DNA from: Rs1 sp000416275 | Lineage (GTDB): Bacteria > Pseudomonadota > Gammaproteobacteria > Pseudomonadales > Balneatricaceae | NCBI GenBank assembly: GCA_965243635.1 | Contig: OZ251574.1 | Coordinates: 1,116,001 to 1,180,000 of the forward strand | Length of the DNA: 64,000 bases | Direction: 5' to 3' | Shown here: positions 8,704-17,271 of the stretch, in pieces | Layout: each line of letters opens with the position of its first letter | How positions within the stretch are numbered: the first letter of the stretch is position 1 | The notes under the pieces: generated by a model | Database searches by the model: none | Told to the model about the DNA's origin: nothing | The model's input: only the letters and a program-made list of their open reading frames with translations | Translations under genes and position numbers: made by a program

Positions 8704-9034
8704 GAAATGTGCCTGAAAATTATTGCTTAAAACTTATATTTTACAGGGACTCTCTTCAATTAACACTTATCTGGCCATAATTAAATTGAGTCGCGGCAAA
8801 ACGCTGCAATAATAGCACTGTAGTGTATCCAAACAGTCGTTAGCTACGTATCTAATACTTGAACCGGTGATTCAGGTTATAGCTACAGGTATTGGTTTAT
8901 TGGAAATTGGAGGATCTTAATCGTACCTTTTTCTTCCCTAAAAGTTATAGCCAAGTCATTAATTCAGGCATTAAGCAGCGGTTATGTTCACGGCTAGTAA
9001 TTGGCCGTTACAGTCAATTATAAAGAGAGTAGCT
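8704..9034. promoter_or_regulatory. Divergent intergenic region, ilvY and msrP
   Basis: About 330 bp hold both promoters. No clear sigma70 pair was identified. A palindrome of family A MITE tips lies at 8858-8876. An in-frame ATG at 8984 could extend msrP by 17 residues, but the sequence it adds is not signal-like. Confidence 0.4.
8858..8876. repeat. Second footprint of family A MITE tips
   Basis: CTTGAACCGGTGATTCAGG resembles a left and a right MITE tip joined almost directly. The flanks TAATA and TTATA agree at 4 of 5 positions. The left tip is degenerate, so this is weaker than the 2851 case. Confidence 0.3.
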
Positions 9035-10042
9035 ATGTTAATTAAGCAGCAAACTAAAATTAAATCATCTGAAATCACCTCTGAGAGCGCTTACTTAAAT
9101 CGTCGAGATTTTATCAAATCGGCACTCGGACTGACGACAGCAATAGCATCATCAAGTGTCGCTGCATTGACAGAGTATGAAGTTGATGAGGATCTAAAAC
9201 GTTACCTTGGTCCACAGTGGCTAGCTGATAAATTACGCAGCTCGGTAACAGCTGAGAATTTTCAGGCCACAGATGTATTAACTCCCTATAAAGATGTGAT
9301 TAGCTATAACAATTTTTATGAGTTCGGCTTGCGTAAAGAAGATCCTCAACAGCGCGCGCAAAACTTTATAACGGATCCCTGGACAGTGGAAATTTCCGGA
9401 GCAGTGGCTAAGCCTGGTAAGTATCAACTGGAGGACTTGGTAAAACCGCATACCTTAGAAGAGCGAATTTATCGAATGCGTTGCGTTGAAGCTTGGTCAA
9501 TGGTTATTCCCTGGGTGGGGATTTCTTTGGCTGATGTTATCAAACGCTTTGAACCGACCAGTAAAGCGAAATATGTTGAGTTCACGACACTGCATGATCC
9601 TCAGCAAATGCCCCAACAAAATTCGCTATTTGGTACGCTTGATTGGCCATATGTTGAAGGTTTAAGAATGGATGAGGCGATGAATCCATTGGCATTTCTA
9701 GCGACAGGTTTATACGGGCAGGCGCTGCCACCACAAAATGGCGCTCCTTTACGACTGGTAGTACCATGGAAGTATGGCTTTAAAAATATAAAGTCTATCG
9801 TAAAAATTTGTTTTACAGAGACTATGCCAATCAACACTTGGAATAAAACGGCACCGCGCGAGTATGGTTTTTTTGCCAATGTAAACCCCAATGTAAGTCA
9901 TCCTAGGTGGAGTCAAGCAACAGAGCGACGCTTGCCATCCGGCTTGTTTTCTCCAAATAGAATTAAGACCTTACCTTTTAACGGTTATGCGGAAGAGGTC
10001 GCACATTTGTATAAGGGCATGGATCTCACGCAATGGATTTAA
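9035..10042 (+). CDS. msrP: Methionine sulfoxide reductase catalytic subunit MsrP
   Basis: About 335 residues. A twin-arginine signal (NRRDFIKSALG) exports the folded molybdoenzyme. The core is the sulfite-oxidase-like fold. The Cys of RMRCVEAWSMVIPW is the molybdenum ligand, and PPQNGAPLRLVVPWKYGFK is a conserved pterin-pocket region. MsrP repairs methionine sulfoxide in periplasmic proteins, with electrons from MsrQ. An in-frame ATG at 8984 exists; I chose 9035 because AGAGAG precedes it and the signal then starts normally. It overlaps msrQ by 10 bp, so the two are translationally coupled. Confidence 0.92.
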   Translation: MLIKQQTKIKSSEITSESAYLNRRDFIKSALGLTTAIASSSVAALTEYEVDEDLKRYLGPQWLADKLRSSVTAENFQATDVLTPYKDVISYNNFYEFGLRKEDPQQRAQNFITDPWTVEISGAVAKPGKYQLEDLVKPHTLEERIYRMRCVEAWSMVIPWVGISLADVIKRFEPTSKAKYVEFTTLHDPQQMPQQNSLFGTLDWPYVEGLRMDEAMNPLAFLATGLYGQALPPQNGAPLRLVVPWKYGFKNIKSIVKICFTETMPINTWNKTAPREYGFFANVNPNVSHPRWSQATERRLPSGLFSPNRIKTLPFNGYAEEVAHLYKGMDLTQWI

Positions 10043-10656
10043 CCAATAAGAGTAGACAGCGACTGTACTGGTGGTTAATTTTTTGTACGGCACTGCTCCC
10101 TCTATCGCTACTTACTATTGCAGCGTTTACTCAGCAGTTAGGAGCGGATCCCGCTAAAGAAATAGTTCAGGAGTTAGGCACTTGGGCGATCAATTTGCTA
10201 TGGATCACTCTAGCGATTAGCCCGTTGAGAAAGTTGTGCCGCTGGCAGTGGTTGGCCAAATACCGGCGCATGCTGGGGCTGTATAGCTTTTTTTATGCAA
10301 TGTTGCATTTGCTGGCCTTCGCTACTTTTATCGTCGGCTGGGATATTGAATACCTAATTGTCGAAGTCACTAAGCGCCCGTACGCAATCGTTGGCTTTAT
10401 CGCCATATTATTGCTGGTGCCGCTCGCTGTAACTTCTACTAAAAGAATGCAGCAGCGGCTAAAAAAGCGTTGGCTTATATTACATAAACTGATTTATGTC
10501 ATATCTATACTGGCGCTGCTGCATATTGTTTGGCAAATAAGGTCAGACTTTTTTGAGGCGCTGGTGTATGGTTTGTTACTGTGTTGGCTGTTAGGTTATC
10601 GCTACTTGCACTACAGGCAGAGCAAGATAATTGACCGGCCCGTAAAAAGTAATTGA
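10033..10656 (+). CDS. msrQ: Heme-binding membrane subunit MsrQ
   Basis: 207 residues with about six hydrophobic helices and the ferric-reductase-like pattern of MsrQ (YedZ). The His of FYAMLHLLAF and the His of LILHKLIYVISILALLHIVW are the expected heme b ligands. It passes electrons from the quinone pool or flavin to MsrP across the inner membrane. The start ATG overlaps the msrP end, the standard arrangement for this pair. Confidence 0.92.
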   Translation: MDLTNKSRQRLYWWLIFCTALLPLSLLTIAAFTQQLGADPAKEIVQELGTWAINLLWITLAISPLRKLCRWQWLAKYRRMLGLYSFFYAMLHLLAFATFIVGWDIEYLIVEVTKRPYAIVGFIAILLLVPLAVTSTKRMQQRLKKRWLILHKLIYVISILALLHIVWQIRSDFFEALVYGLLLCWLLGYRYLHYRQSKIIDRPVKSN

Positions 10657-10904
10657 TATATCAGGCCTGTTGTTTGAATGGCAGATTTGATGGACAGAGG
10701 ATCAAATGTTTCAGAGGTCCCGATTATTACTGTTGGCAGTTAAGTCCGTTACCAGCACTTCAATGATGCTAATTTACCCTGTTAGTTATAGTACTTGGCA
10801 GGGAATATAACTTGATTTAGCCCATCCCAAATTAACAAAATGTGTAAATTAGTTACTTATTGATCGCTTGAATCCATAATAGCTATAACTCTATCGAGGA
10901 GCTG

Positions 10905-11120
10905 ATGATGAGTAGTGAAGAACCGCTGCAGCAAAAAAATCCGAGTTGGGGGCGTATGTTTCTCAGTGTCTGCAGCGCATTATTAGGTGTGCAATCAGAT
11001 AAAAATCTAAGCACAGATTTTAGCAGTGGTCGAATTTGGCCATTTATAGTGATCGGATTAATGGTGGTAATGGTTTTTGTTCTCAGCTTAATTTTAGTCA
11101 TTAAACTATTTATCTTGTGA
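10905..11120 (+). CDS. DUF2970 small membrane protein
   Basis: 71 residues. The hydrophilic N-terminus is followed by SVCSALLGVQSDKN, then by one long hydrophobic helix from about residue 46 (WPFIVIGLMVVMVFVLSLIL). This is the pattern of the DUF2970 family, found near cytochrome oxidase genes in many gammaproteobacteria. A good ribosome site, GAGGAG, precedes the two adjacent ATG codons (10905 and 10908). The function is unknown; proximity to coxB suggests a link to oxidase assembly or regulation. Confidence 0.75.
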   Translation: MMSSEEPLQQKNPSWGRMFLSVCSALLGVQSDKNLSTDFSSGRIWPFIVIGLMVVMVFVLSLILVIKLFIL

Positions 11121-11546
11121 TCAATATTCATATTTATGCCATCTAATGTAGCTTACTGGCAACATAATCTCTTTGTGTTAAGTGTGTTTGATGATTCAAT
11201 TTAACTATTAATCAAACTATTCTAATAATTTTCTAAAAAAATCTACTGTAAATCCCCGTTCCATACTGCCTGCACAGATAATTGGATAATTAAGTTGTTA
11301 ATTATTGATTTTTTAATATTTTTATCTTGATTTAATTTAAAATTTATTTTGATTTATCTGTAAGATTCTGCCTATAATTTATTCTATATTAAGAAAAATA
11401 ACATCAAGTCATGGAAATTTTGGCATCGATCGCCTCTCCTAGCCCATGTAGTATTACTATTTTAGCGATTGAAAATAGTAAGTTTGACTTTGATAGGCTC
11501 ACTGTGCCGCCTTCTTTTAAAATAAGAGGGAGACAGGGGGGTAACA
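11121..11546. promoter_or_regulatory. AT-rich leader region of the cytochrome oxidase operon
   Basis: About 425 bp, very AT-rich between 11190 and 11400, with no credible gene. It should contain the cox operon promoter, but several A/T-rich -10-like sequences make any single choice unreliable. AGGGGGG at 11536-11542 is the coxB ribosome site. Confidence 0.4.
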
Positions 11547-12689
11547 ATGAACTTAAATTTTTCAGCAATAAAAATTATAAGCTCGATCATATCTAAGTTG
11601 ATAGTAATAGTATTTTTTGCGGCACCAGCTGCGCATGCCGATTGGCAGCTAAATATGCGCGAAGGTGTGACTGAAATTAGTCGCGCTGTCTACGGATTGC
11701 ACATGATCATCTTCTGGGTCTGTGTTGTGATTGCAATTATTGTGTTTGGCGTAATGTTCTGGTCGGTGGTCTATCACCGCAAATCTCGGGGTGCTAAAGC
11801 GCAAAATTTCCATGAAAGTATCTATGTTGAAATTGCCTGGACCGTTATTCCTATCTTCATCTTGGTCGGCATGGCGATACCCGCGACCACCACTTTAAAA
11901 AAAATGTATGACTCAACTGAATCTGACATCGATATTCAAGTGACTGGTTATCAATGGAAATGGCGCTACCAGTATCTTAATGAAGGCATCGATTTTTTCT
12001 CCAGTCTCGCTACTCCCAAAGAACAAATTTATAACCAAGCCGAAAAAACCAGTAACTACTTACTAGAAGTTGACAATCCTCTGGTGATTCCACTAGGCAA
12101 AAAAATTCGCTTTTTAATCACTGCCAATGACGTCATACACTCTTGGTGGGTGCCTGATTTTGCGGTTAAAAAAGATGCCATACCTGGCTTTATCAATGAG
12201 TCTTGGGCTATAGCAGAAGTTCCAGGGATTTATCGAGGCCAATGCGCAGAGCTGTGCGGTAAAGACCATGGCTTTATGCCAATTGTGGTCGAAGTTAAAT
12301 CTCAAGTAGATTACGACGCTTGGGTGATAGAACAGCAGCAAGCGCAAATAGCTAAAGCCAAATCAGCAGAGAAGCGCTGGACTTTGGACGACTTAATGCA
12401 CAGCGGCAAACAAATCTACGCTAAGAATTGCGCCGCTTGTCATCAGAGTTCAGGAGAGGGGATTGCCGGTGCTTTCCCGGCACTCAAAGGCAGCCCTATC
12501 GTTCAGGGAGATCCTAACGAGCACATAAATATCGTTCTCAATGGTAAACCTGGTACGGCAATGCAAGCATTTGCTGAGCAGTTAAGTGCCGCGGAATTAG
12601 CAGCGGTTATTACCTATGAGCGAAATGCTTGGGGTGATTCAGTCGGTGACATCATCTCCCCTCGCCAAATCGTAAAATTCCAGCAATAG
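11547..12689 (+). CDS. coxB: Cytochrome c oxidase subunit II with fused cytochrome c domain
   Basis: 380 residues. A signal peptide ends near AHA-DW (residue 31). Two membrane helices follow at about 51-72 and 96-113, then the cupredoxin domain with the CuA ligands His198, Cys233, Cys237, His241 and Met244 (GQCAELCGKDHGFM). A C-terminal cytochrome c domain has CAACH at 295-299 and a probable axial Met339. This makes it a caa3-like subunit II that takes electrons through its own heme c. It is first in the operon, 9 bp before coxA. Confidence 0.96.
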   Translation: MNLNFSAIKIISSIISKLIVIVFFAAPAAHADWQLNMREGVTEISRAVYGLHMIIFWVCVVIAIIVFGVMFWSVVYHRKSRGAKAQNFHESIYVEIAWTVIPIFILVGMAIPATTTLKKMYDSTESDIDIQVTGYQWKWRYQYLNEGIDFFSSLATPKEQIYNQAEKTSNYLLEVDNPLVIPLGKKIRFLITANDVIHSWWVPDFAVKKDAIPGFINESWAIAEVPGIYRGQCAELCGKDHGFMPIVVEVKSQVDYDAWVIEQQQAQIAKAKSAEKRWTLDDLMHSGKQIYAKNCAACHQSSGEGIAGAFPALKGSPIVQGDPNEHINIVLNGKPGTAMQAFAEQLSAAELAAVITYERNAWGDSVGDIISPRQIVKFQQ

Positions 12690-12698
12690 GAGCCTGAC

Positions 12699-14321
12699 AT
12701 GACACCCAGCACAGAGCAAATTGTCAGCAAAGACATAGAAGATCAAGCAGTTCAGGCTACCGGCTTTGAAGATCATCATGGGCCTGCGAAAGGTTTTAGC
12801 CGCTGGCTATATACCACTAACCATAAAGACATAGGTTCGATGTATTTATGGTTTAGTCTAGCGATGTTTATGACAGGTGGCTGCATGGCGCTACTTGTCC
12901 GCCTTGAATTATTTCAACCTGGGCTGCAGTTTTTAGAGCCTGAATTCTTTAATCAAATGACCACAATGCACGGTTTGATCATGGTGTTTGGTGCGGTGAT
13001 GCCGGCCTTTGTTGGGCTGGCGAATTGGATGATACCGATGATGATCGGTGCACCTGATATGGCACTGCCTAGGTTGAATAATTGGAGTTTTTGGATACTA
13101 CCCTTTGCTTTTAGCATGATGCTAATGACCTTATTTATGGATGGAGGCGGGCCTAATTTTGGTTGGACATTTTATGCACCACTTTCAACAACCTTTGCCC
13201 CGCCATCAGTTACCTTCTTTATTTTTGCCGTACACATGATGGGGATCAGTTCAATCATGGGGGCAATCAATGTGATAGTTACGATTTTAAATATGCGCGC
13301 GCCTGACATGAAAATGATGAAACTACCGCTGTTTGTTTGGACATGGCTGATTACTGCTTTCCTATTGATTTTAGTGATGCCAGTGTTAGCAGGTGTAGTG
13401 ACGATGATGCTGATGGATATCCATTTTGGAACCAGCTTCTTTAGTGCAGCTGGTGGTGGTGATCCGGTTTTATTTCAGCATATTTTTTGGTTTTTCGGTC
13501 ATCCTGAAGTCTATATAATGATCTTGCCAGCTTTTGGTATTATCAGTGAAATCATCCCAACCTTCTCCCGTAAAAAATTGTTTGGCTACAGCTCAATGGT
13601 CTATGCGACATCCTCGATTGCATTCCTATCATTTATTGTTTGGGCACATCATATGTTTACCGTAGGTATGCCACTGGCAGGAGAGCTTTTTTTCATGTTC
13701 GCCACTATGTTAATCGCCGTGCCAACAGGGGTTAAAGTATTTAACTGGGTCGCTACCATGTTTCGTGGCTCGATGACGTTTGAGACGCCAATGCTGTTCG
13801 CTATTGCTTTTGTAGTGCTGTTTAGTATCGGCGGTTTTTCTGGTTTGATGCTTGCCATTGCACCAGCTGATTATCAATATCACGATACCTATTTTGTGGT
13901 CGCGCATTTTCATTACGTGTTAGTTCCCGGATCTATTTTTTCAATCATGGCAGGTGTTTACTATTGGCTGCCGAAATGGACGGGAAATTACTACGATGAA
14001 CAAATGGGTAAACTGCATTTCTGGCTGAGCTTTATCGGTATCAATATCACTTTCTTTCCGATGCATTTTGTGGGACTGGCGGGGATGCCAAGACGTATTC
14101 CTGACTACGCATTACAGTTTGCCGATTTTAATGCGATCTCTTCAGTGGGGGCTTTTATATTTGGTTTTTCGCAGCTGTTATTTATTTATAACGTAGTCTG
14201 TTGTATTCGCAAGCGCAATCAAGCCTCCAAGCAAGTCTGGGAAGGGGCCAATGGGCTGGAGTGGACGCTTCCATCCCCCGCTCCTTACCATACGTTTACC
14301 ACGCCACCTAAAGTAGATTGA
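12699..14321 (+). CDS. coxA: Cytochrome c oxidase subunit I
   Basis: 540 residues, the usual length, with twelve helices. Metal ligands are visible: His in TTMHGLIMVFG (heme a), HPEVYIMILP (CuB His and the cross-linked Tyr), the His pair in WAHHMFTVG (CuB), and HFHYVL (heme a3 and heme a). It reduces oxygen to water and pumps protons. The site after HPEVY and the K-channel residues look intact. It lies directly before ctaG. Confidence 0.97.
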   Translation: MTPSTEQIVSKDIEDQAVQATGFEDHHGPAKGFSRWLYTTNHKDIGSMYLWFSLAMFMTGGCMALLVRLELFQPGLQFLEPEFFNQMTTMHGLIMVFGAVMPAFVGLANWMIPMMIGAPDMALPRLNNWSFWILPFAFSMMLMTLFMDGGGPNFGWTFYAPLSTTFAPPSVTFFIFAVHMMGISSIMGAINVIVTILNMRAPDMKMMKLPLFVWTWLITAFLLILVMPVLAGVVTMMLMDIHFGTSFFSAAGGGDPVLFQHIFWFFGHPEVYIMILPAFGIISEIIPTFSRKKLFGYSSMVYATSSIAFLSFIVWAHHMFTVGMPLAGELFFMFATMLIAVPTGVKVFNWVATMFRGSMTFETPMLFAIAFVVLFSIGGFSGLMLAIAPADYQYHDTYFVVAHFHYVLVPGSIFSIMAGVYYWLPKWTGNYYDEQMGKLHFWLSFIGINITFFPMHFVGLAGMPRRIPDYALQFADFNAISSVGAFIFGFSQLLFIYNVVCCIRKRNQASKQVWEGANGLEWTLPSPAPYHTFTTPPKVD

Positions 14322-14325
14322 TTGA

Positions 14326-14883
14326 GTGATGATTAAACCTGTAGATAACCATAAATTGGCAGCTAAACTGCTGCTGGGTGTAACCTTGATGTTCGGTTTT
14401 GGCTTTGCACTCGTGCCTTTATATGATGTTTTTTGTCGGGTGACAGGGATCAATGGCAAAGTAGATTTGACTCCCGGTGCATACCTTGCAGGCGCGATTT
14501 CTAGCAGAAGTATCAAGATTCAATTTATCGCGGTAAACAACCAGACAATGCCCTGGAAATTTAAACCTAAAGAACCTTCTATGAACGTTAAATTAGGCCA
14601 AACCTATCAAACGGCTTACCTCGCTGCAAACATGACTGAGAATGATATGGTGGCCCAGGCAGTTCCTTCTGTCTCACCTTCAGCCGCAGCGGCTTATTTA
14701 CAAAAAGTAGATTGTTTTTGTTTCAATCGTCAGCCCTTGGCAGCGGGCGAGCAAAAAGAGATGGGATTAGCATTTAATATACTGCCTGGCATGCCGGAGT
14801 ATATTAAAACTATTACCCTCTCTTATACTTTGTTCGATATCACAGCCGCTGATGGCAAAGAGTTGGCCAGTGCTCAACAATAG
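14326..14883 (+). CDS. ctaG: Cytochrome oxidase copper chaperone CtaG/Cox11
   Basis: 185 residues. One N-terminal membrane helix (LLLGVTLMFGFGFALVPLYD) precedes a periplasmic domain carrying the copper-binding CFCF motif (DCFCFNRQPL). Cox11 proteins deliver copper to CuB of subunit I. A conserved Cys near the helix (VFCRVTG) is also present. The gene lies 4 bp after coxA and 18 bp before coxC. Confidence 0.95.
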   Translation: MMIKPVDNHKLAAKLLLGVTLMFGFGFALVPLYDVFCRVTGINGKVDLTPGAYLAGAISSRSIKIQFIAVNNQTMPWKFKPKEPSMNVKLGQTYQTAYLAANMTENDMVAQAVPSVSPSAAAAYLQKVDCFCFNRQPLAAGEQKEMGLAFNILPGMPEYIKTITLSYTLFDITAADGKELASAQQ

Positions 14884-14901
14884 AGTAAAGGAGTGATCTA
14901 G

Positions 14902-15786
14902 ATGCAAACTGAATATCAAAAGTACTACGTTCCCAAGCAAAGTTATTTTCCAATAGTAGGCTCAGTGGCGTTGTTTTGCTTGGCTTTTGGTTCCGGTTCT
15001 ATTTTAACCGCAACTGGTGGCGGTGCTGATCTGGGGATGATGTTGTTGTTTGTAGGAGTTCTCTTACTGCTATTTATTATCATTAGTTGGTTTAGCACAG
15101 TAGCGGCTGAAAGTAGGCAGGGGCTGTATTCACTACAAATGGACAGATCCTTTCGCTGGGGAATGGGTTGGTTTATCTCCTCAGAAGTGATGTTTTTTGC
15201 GGCGTTTTTCGGTGCCTTATTTTATATCCGGGTACTTGCGGTACCTTGGTTGGCGGGTGAAGGTGATAAAGGCGTATCACACATGTTGTGGGAGGGTTTT
15301 GTCAATCAATGGCCTCTAATGACCACCCCAGACCCGAGTTTATTTAAAGGGCCAGAAAAAATAGTTGATCCATGGCACATACCTTTACTGAACACGATAC
15401 TTCTGGTGACATCAAGTGTGACTCTCACATTAGCGCACAGAGCCCTAAAACTAAACCATAGACAGTGGACTTCAATTTGGCTAGCGCTAACAGTGGTGCT
15501 TGGAATAACCTTTCTGTACTTCCAAGTCATTGAATATCATGAAGCTTACACTGAGCTAGGACTCACATTAGCCTCGGGTGTGTACGGCTCAACTTTCTTT
15601 ATCTTAACCGGTTTTCACGGGCTGCATGTCACTATTGGTACGTTGATGTTGGTCTGTATCTTAGTCCGAGTGTTAGAAGGTGAATTTAGCGCAGAGCAAC
15701 ATTTTGGATTTGAAGCGGTCGCTTGGTATTGGCATTTTGTAGATGTGGTCTGGGTAGGACTGTTTATTTTTGTCTATATTTTGTAG
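14902..15786 (+). CDS. coxC: Cytochrome c oxidase subunit III
   Basis: 294 residues, seven predicted helices. Family motifs include SEVMFFAAFFGA (with the conserved Glu), YHEAYTELGL, GSTFFILTGFHGLHV, and AWYWHFVDVVWVGLF. Subunit III stabilises subunit I and its proton uptake. GGAG precedes the start at normal spacing. It is in line with ctaG; the next gene is on the opposite strand. Confidence 0.96.
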   Translation: MQTEYQKYYVPKQSYFPIVGSVALFCLAFGSGSILTATGGGADLGMMLLFVGVLLLLFIIISWFSTVAAESRQGLYSLQMDRSFRWGMGWFISSEVMFFAAFFGALFYIRVLAVPWLAGEGDKGVSHMLWEGFVNQWPLMTTPDPSLFKGPEKIVDPWHIPLLNTILLVTSSVTLTLAHRALKLNHRQWTSIWLALTVVLGITFLYFQVIEYHEAYTELGLTLASGVYGSTFFILTGFHGLHVTIGTLMLVCILVRVLEGEFSAEQHFGFEAVAWYWHFVDVVWVGLFIFVYIL

Positions 15787-15797
15787 TAGGTGAGTAG

Positions 15798-15995
15798 TTA
15801 CAAACCGTGGGGAGTTAGCTGACCAGAATAAAATCCATAAATCAGTACTAAGACCAAGATCACAGTTAAAGCAATCCTTACCGACAACATGTTAAGAGTT
15901 CTGGGGCTAGTGCTTTTATCTTTCATTAAAAAGAAGAAGCTATAGATTAATGAAAATATGATGGCGAGGAACAAGGCCAGAATAATAATTTTCAT
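15798..15995 (-). CDS. DUF2909 twin-helix membrane protein
   Basis: 65 residues when started at the Met of MKIIILALFLAII. Two membrane helices flank a short basic loop (KDKSTSPRT), and the protein ends GQLTPHGL, as DUF2909 proteins do. A longer frame reaches back to 16094, but it would overlap the SURF1 start, so the shorter form is preferred. Genes of this family commonly sit antisense between coxC and SURF1 in gammaproteobacteria; their role is unknown. Confidence 0.75.
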   Translation of the reverse strand: MKIIILALFLAIIFSLIYSFFFLMKDKSTSPRTLNMLSVRIALTVILVLVLIYGFYSGQLTPHGL

Positions 15996-16021
15996 GAACA
16001 GTACCATGAGTGGAATTATCA

Positions 16022-16780
16022 ATGAGTAAAGCGGAAAAACTAGGCTCCCGCAAGCTAATTGTGCTGGTTTTAGTGCTCGGGTTAGTTTTTGCACTAGTGC
16101 ACTTGGGTTTTTGGCAGCTGGATAGGGCGAAGCAAAAGGAGCTATTGATTAAGCAGTGGTTAGCACCAGCAATATCCACATCTTTTCGCTCACTAGGCGA
16201 ATCTCAAAATATCTATCAAAAAATTAAGCTCAAAGGGAGCTTCAACAAAGAACACTATTTTTGGTTAGATAATAAAATCCGGCATGGAAAAGTGGGTTAT
16301 GAGCTGGTGGTGCTTTTTGAATTGGCAGCAGATTCGATGCTTGCGGTGAATTTAGGTTGGGTTAAAGGAGATATGGATAGATCGGTACTGCCGAGAGTGA
16401 ATTTACCGACCGAGGAGATCCTGTTAATGGGTTGGCTAAAAAAAGTAGAGCCTGCATTCCAGTTAAAAACTGATATCTGGGGGGTGGCGTGGCCCAAGCG
16501 AATCCAACAAATTAATTTTTTAAAAATCACAGCAGCCATGCAGAGCACGCAACTTACACAGCTTACACAACTAAAGCATCAGCTAATAGAACCTTACGTT
16601 TTGTTAGCAGAGAAACCAATATTATCTGGGTTAACAACACAGTGGAAACCAGTGAATATGAGTGTTGAAAAACATTTAGGCTATGCAGTGCAATGGTTCT
16701 TAATGGCATTGGTGCTCTGTGGGATGCTGATTTGGTATTGGCGGATTAATGGTAGAGAAACAGGGAGGGATCCTTCATGA
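16022..16780 (+). CDS. SURF1-family oxidase assembly protein
   Basis: About 252 residues with the SURF1 layout: an N-terminal helix (LIVLVLVLGLVFALVHLGFW), a periplasmic domain with conserved LGFWQLDRAKQKE and VNLGWVKG, and a C-terminal helix near residue 225. It helps insert heme a into subunit I. An in-frame GTG at 16010 is an alternative start. The stop overlaps the next start (ATGA), so the two are coupled. Confidence 0.9.
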   Translation: MSKAEKLGSRKLIVLVLVLGLVFALVHLGFWQLDRAKQKELLIKQWLAPAISTSFRSLGESQNIYQKIKLKGSFNKEHYFWLDNKIRHGKVGYELVVLFELAADSMLAVNLGWVKGDMDRSVLPRVNLPTEEILLMGWLKKVEPAFQLKTDIWGVAWPKRIQQINFLKITAAMQSTQLTQLTQLKHQLIEPYVLLAEKPILSGLTTQWKPVNMSVEKHLGYAVQWFLMALVLCGMLIWYWRINGRETGRDPS

Positions 16781-17271
16781 GCAATCAGGTAAATAGAGTG
16801 GCTTTTTGGTCGATATGGCTAATCGCTGTTCTGCCGATGTTGGCGGCAGCTTTTATGTACTATTCAGGCGCGTTAAACCCAGTGAACACAGTAAATCAGG
16901 GAGAGTTGGTCGAAAACCAAACTCTTACGCAATGGCAGCTAGAGTATCACAACCGCGCGTGGCGACCGACAAAGCAATGGCAGATTCTTCATACTCAACC
17001 TAATCAATGTAGTAGTGCTTACTGTCAACATTGGAGCGATACACTGCCTAGTGTGATCAAATTACTGGGAAGGGATAGCGATAGAGTGGTTTTGCATCAA
17101 GTTGGGCCTGTGCCAACCATGCTCAATAGTAGAAAAATATCGCAATTAGGGGAGGCGGTATGGATTGTTGATCCTCTGGGGAATGTTGTGATGCGCTACG
17201 CGCCTAAGCTAGCCCCAGAACAGCTGTTAAAAGATTTAAAAAAATTATTGAAAATATCGGGAATTGGCTAG
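16777..17271 (+). CDS. Small membrane-anchored cox-operon protein of unknown function
   Basis: 164 residues. One N-terminal helix (SIWLIAVLPMLAAAFMYY) is followed by a periplasmic domain of about 120 residues. The stretch IHTQPNQCSSAYCQHWSDTL holds two Cys five apart, and WIVDPLGNVVMRYAP near the C-terminus looks like the end of a thioredoxin or SCO fold. Pseudomonas carries a comparable gene between SURF1 and ctaA. A copper or redox function is plausible but unproven. It overlaps SURF1 by 4 bp and ctaA by 1 bp. Confidence 0.75.
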   Translation: MSNQVNRVAFWSIWLIAVLPMLAAAFMYYSGALNPVNTVNQGELVENQTLTQWQLEYHNRAWRPTKQWQILHTQPNQCSSAYCQHWSDTLPSVIKLLGRDSDRVVLHQVGPVPTMLNSRKISQLGEAVWIVDPLGNVVMRYAPKLAPEQLLKDLKKLLKISGIG

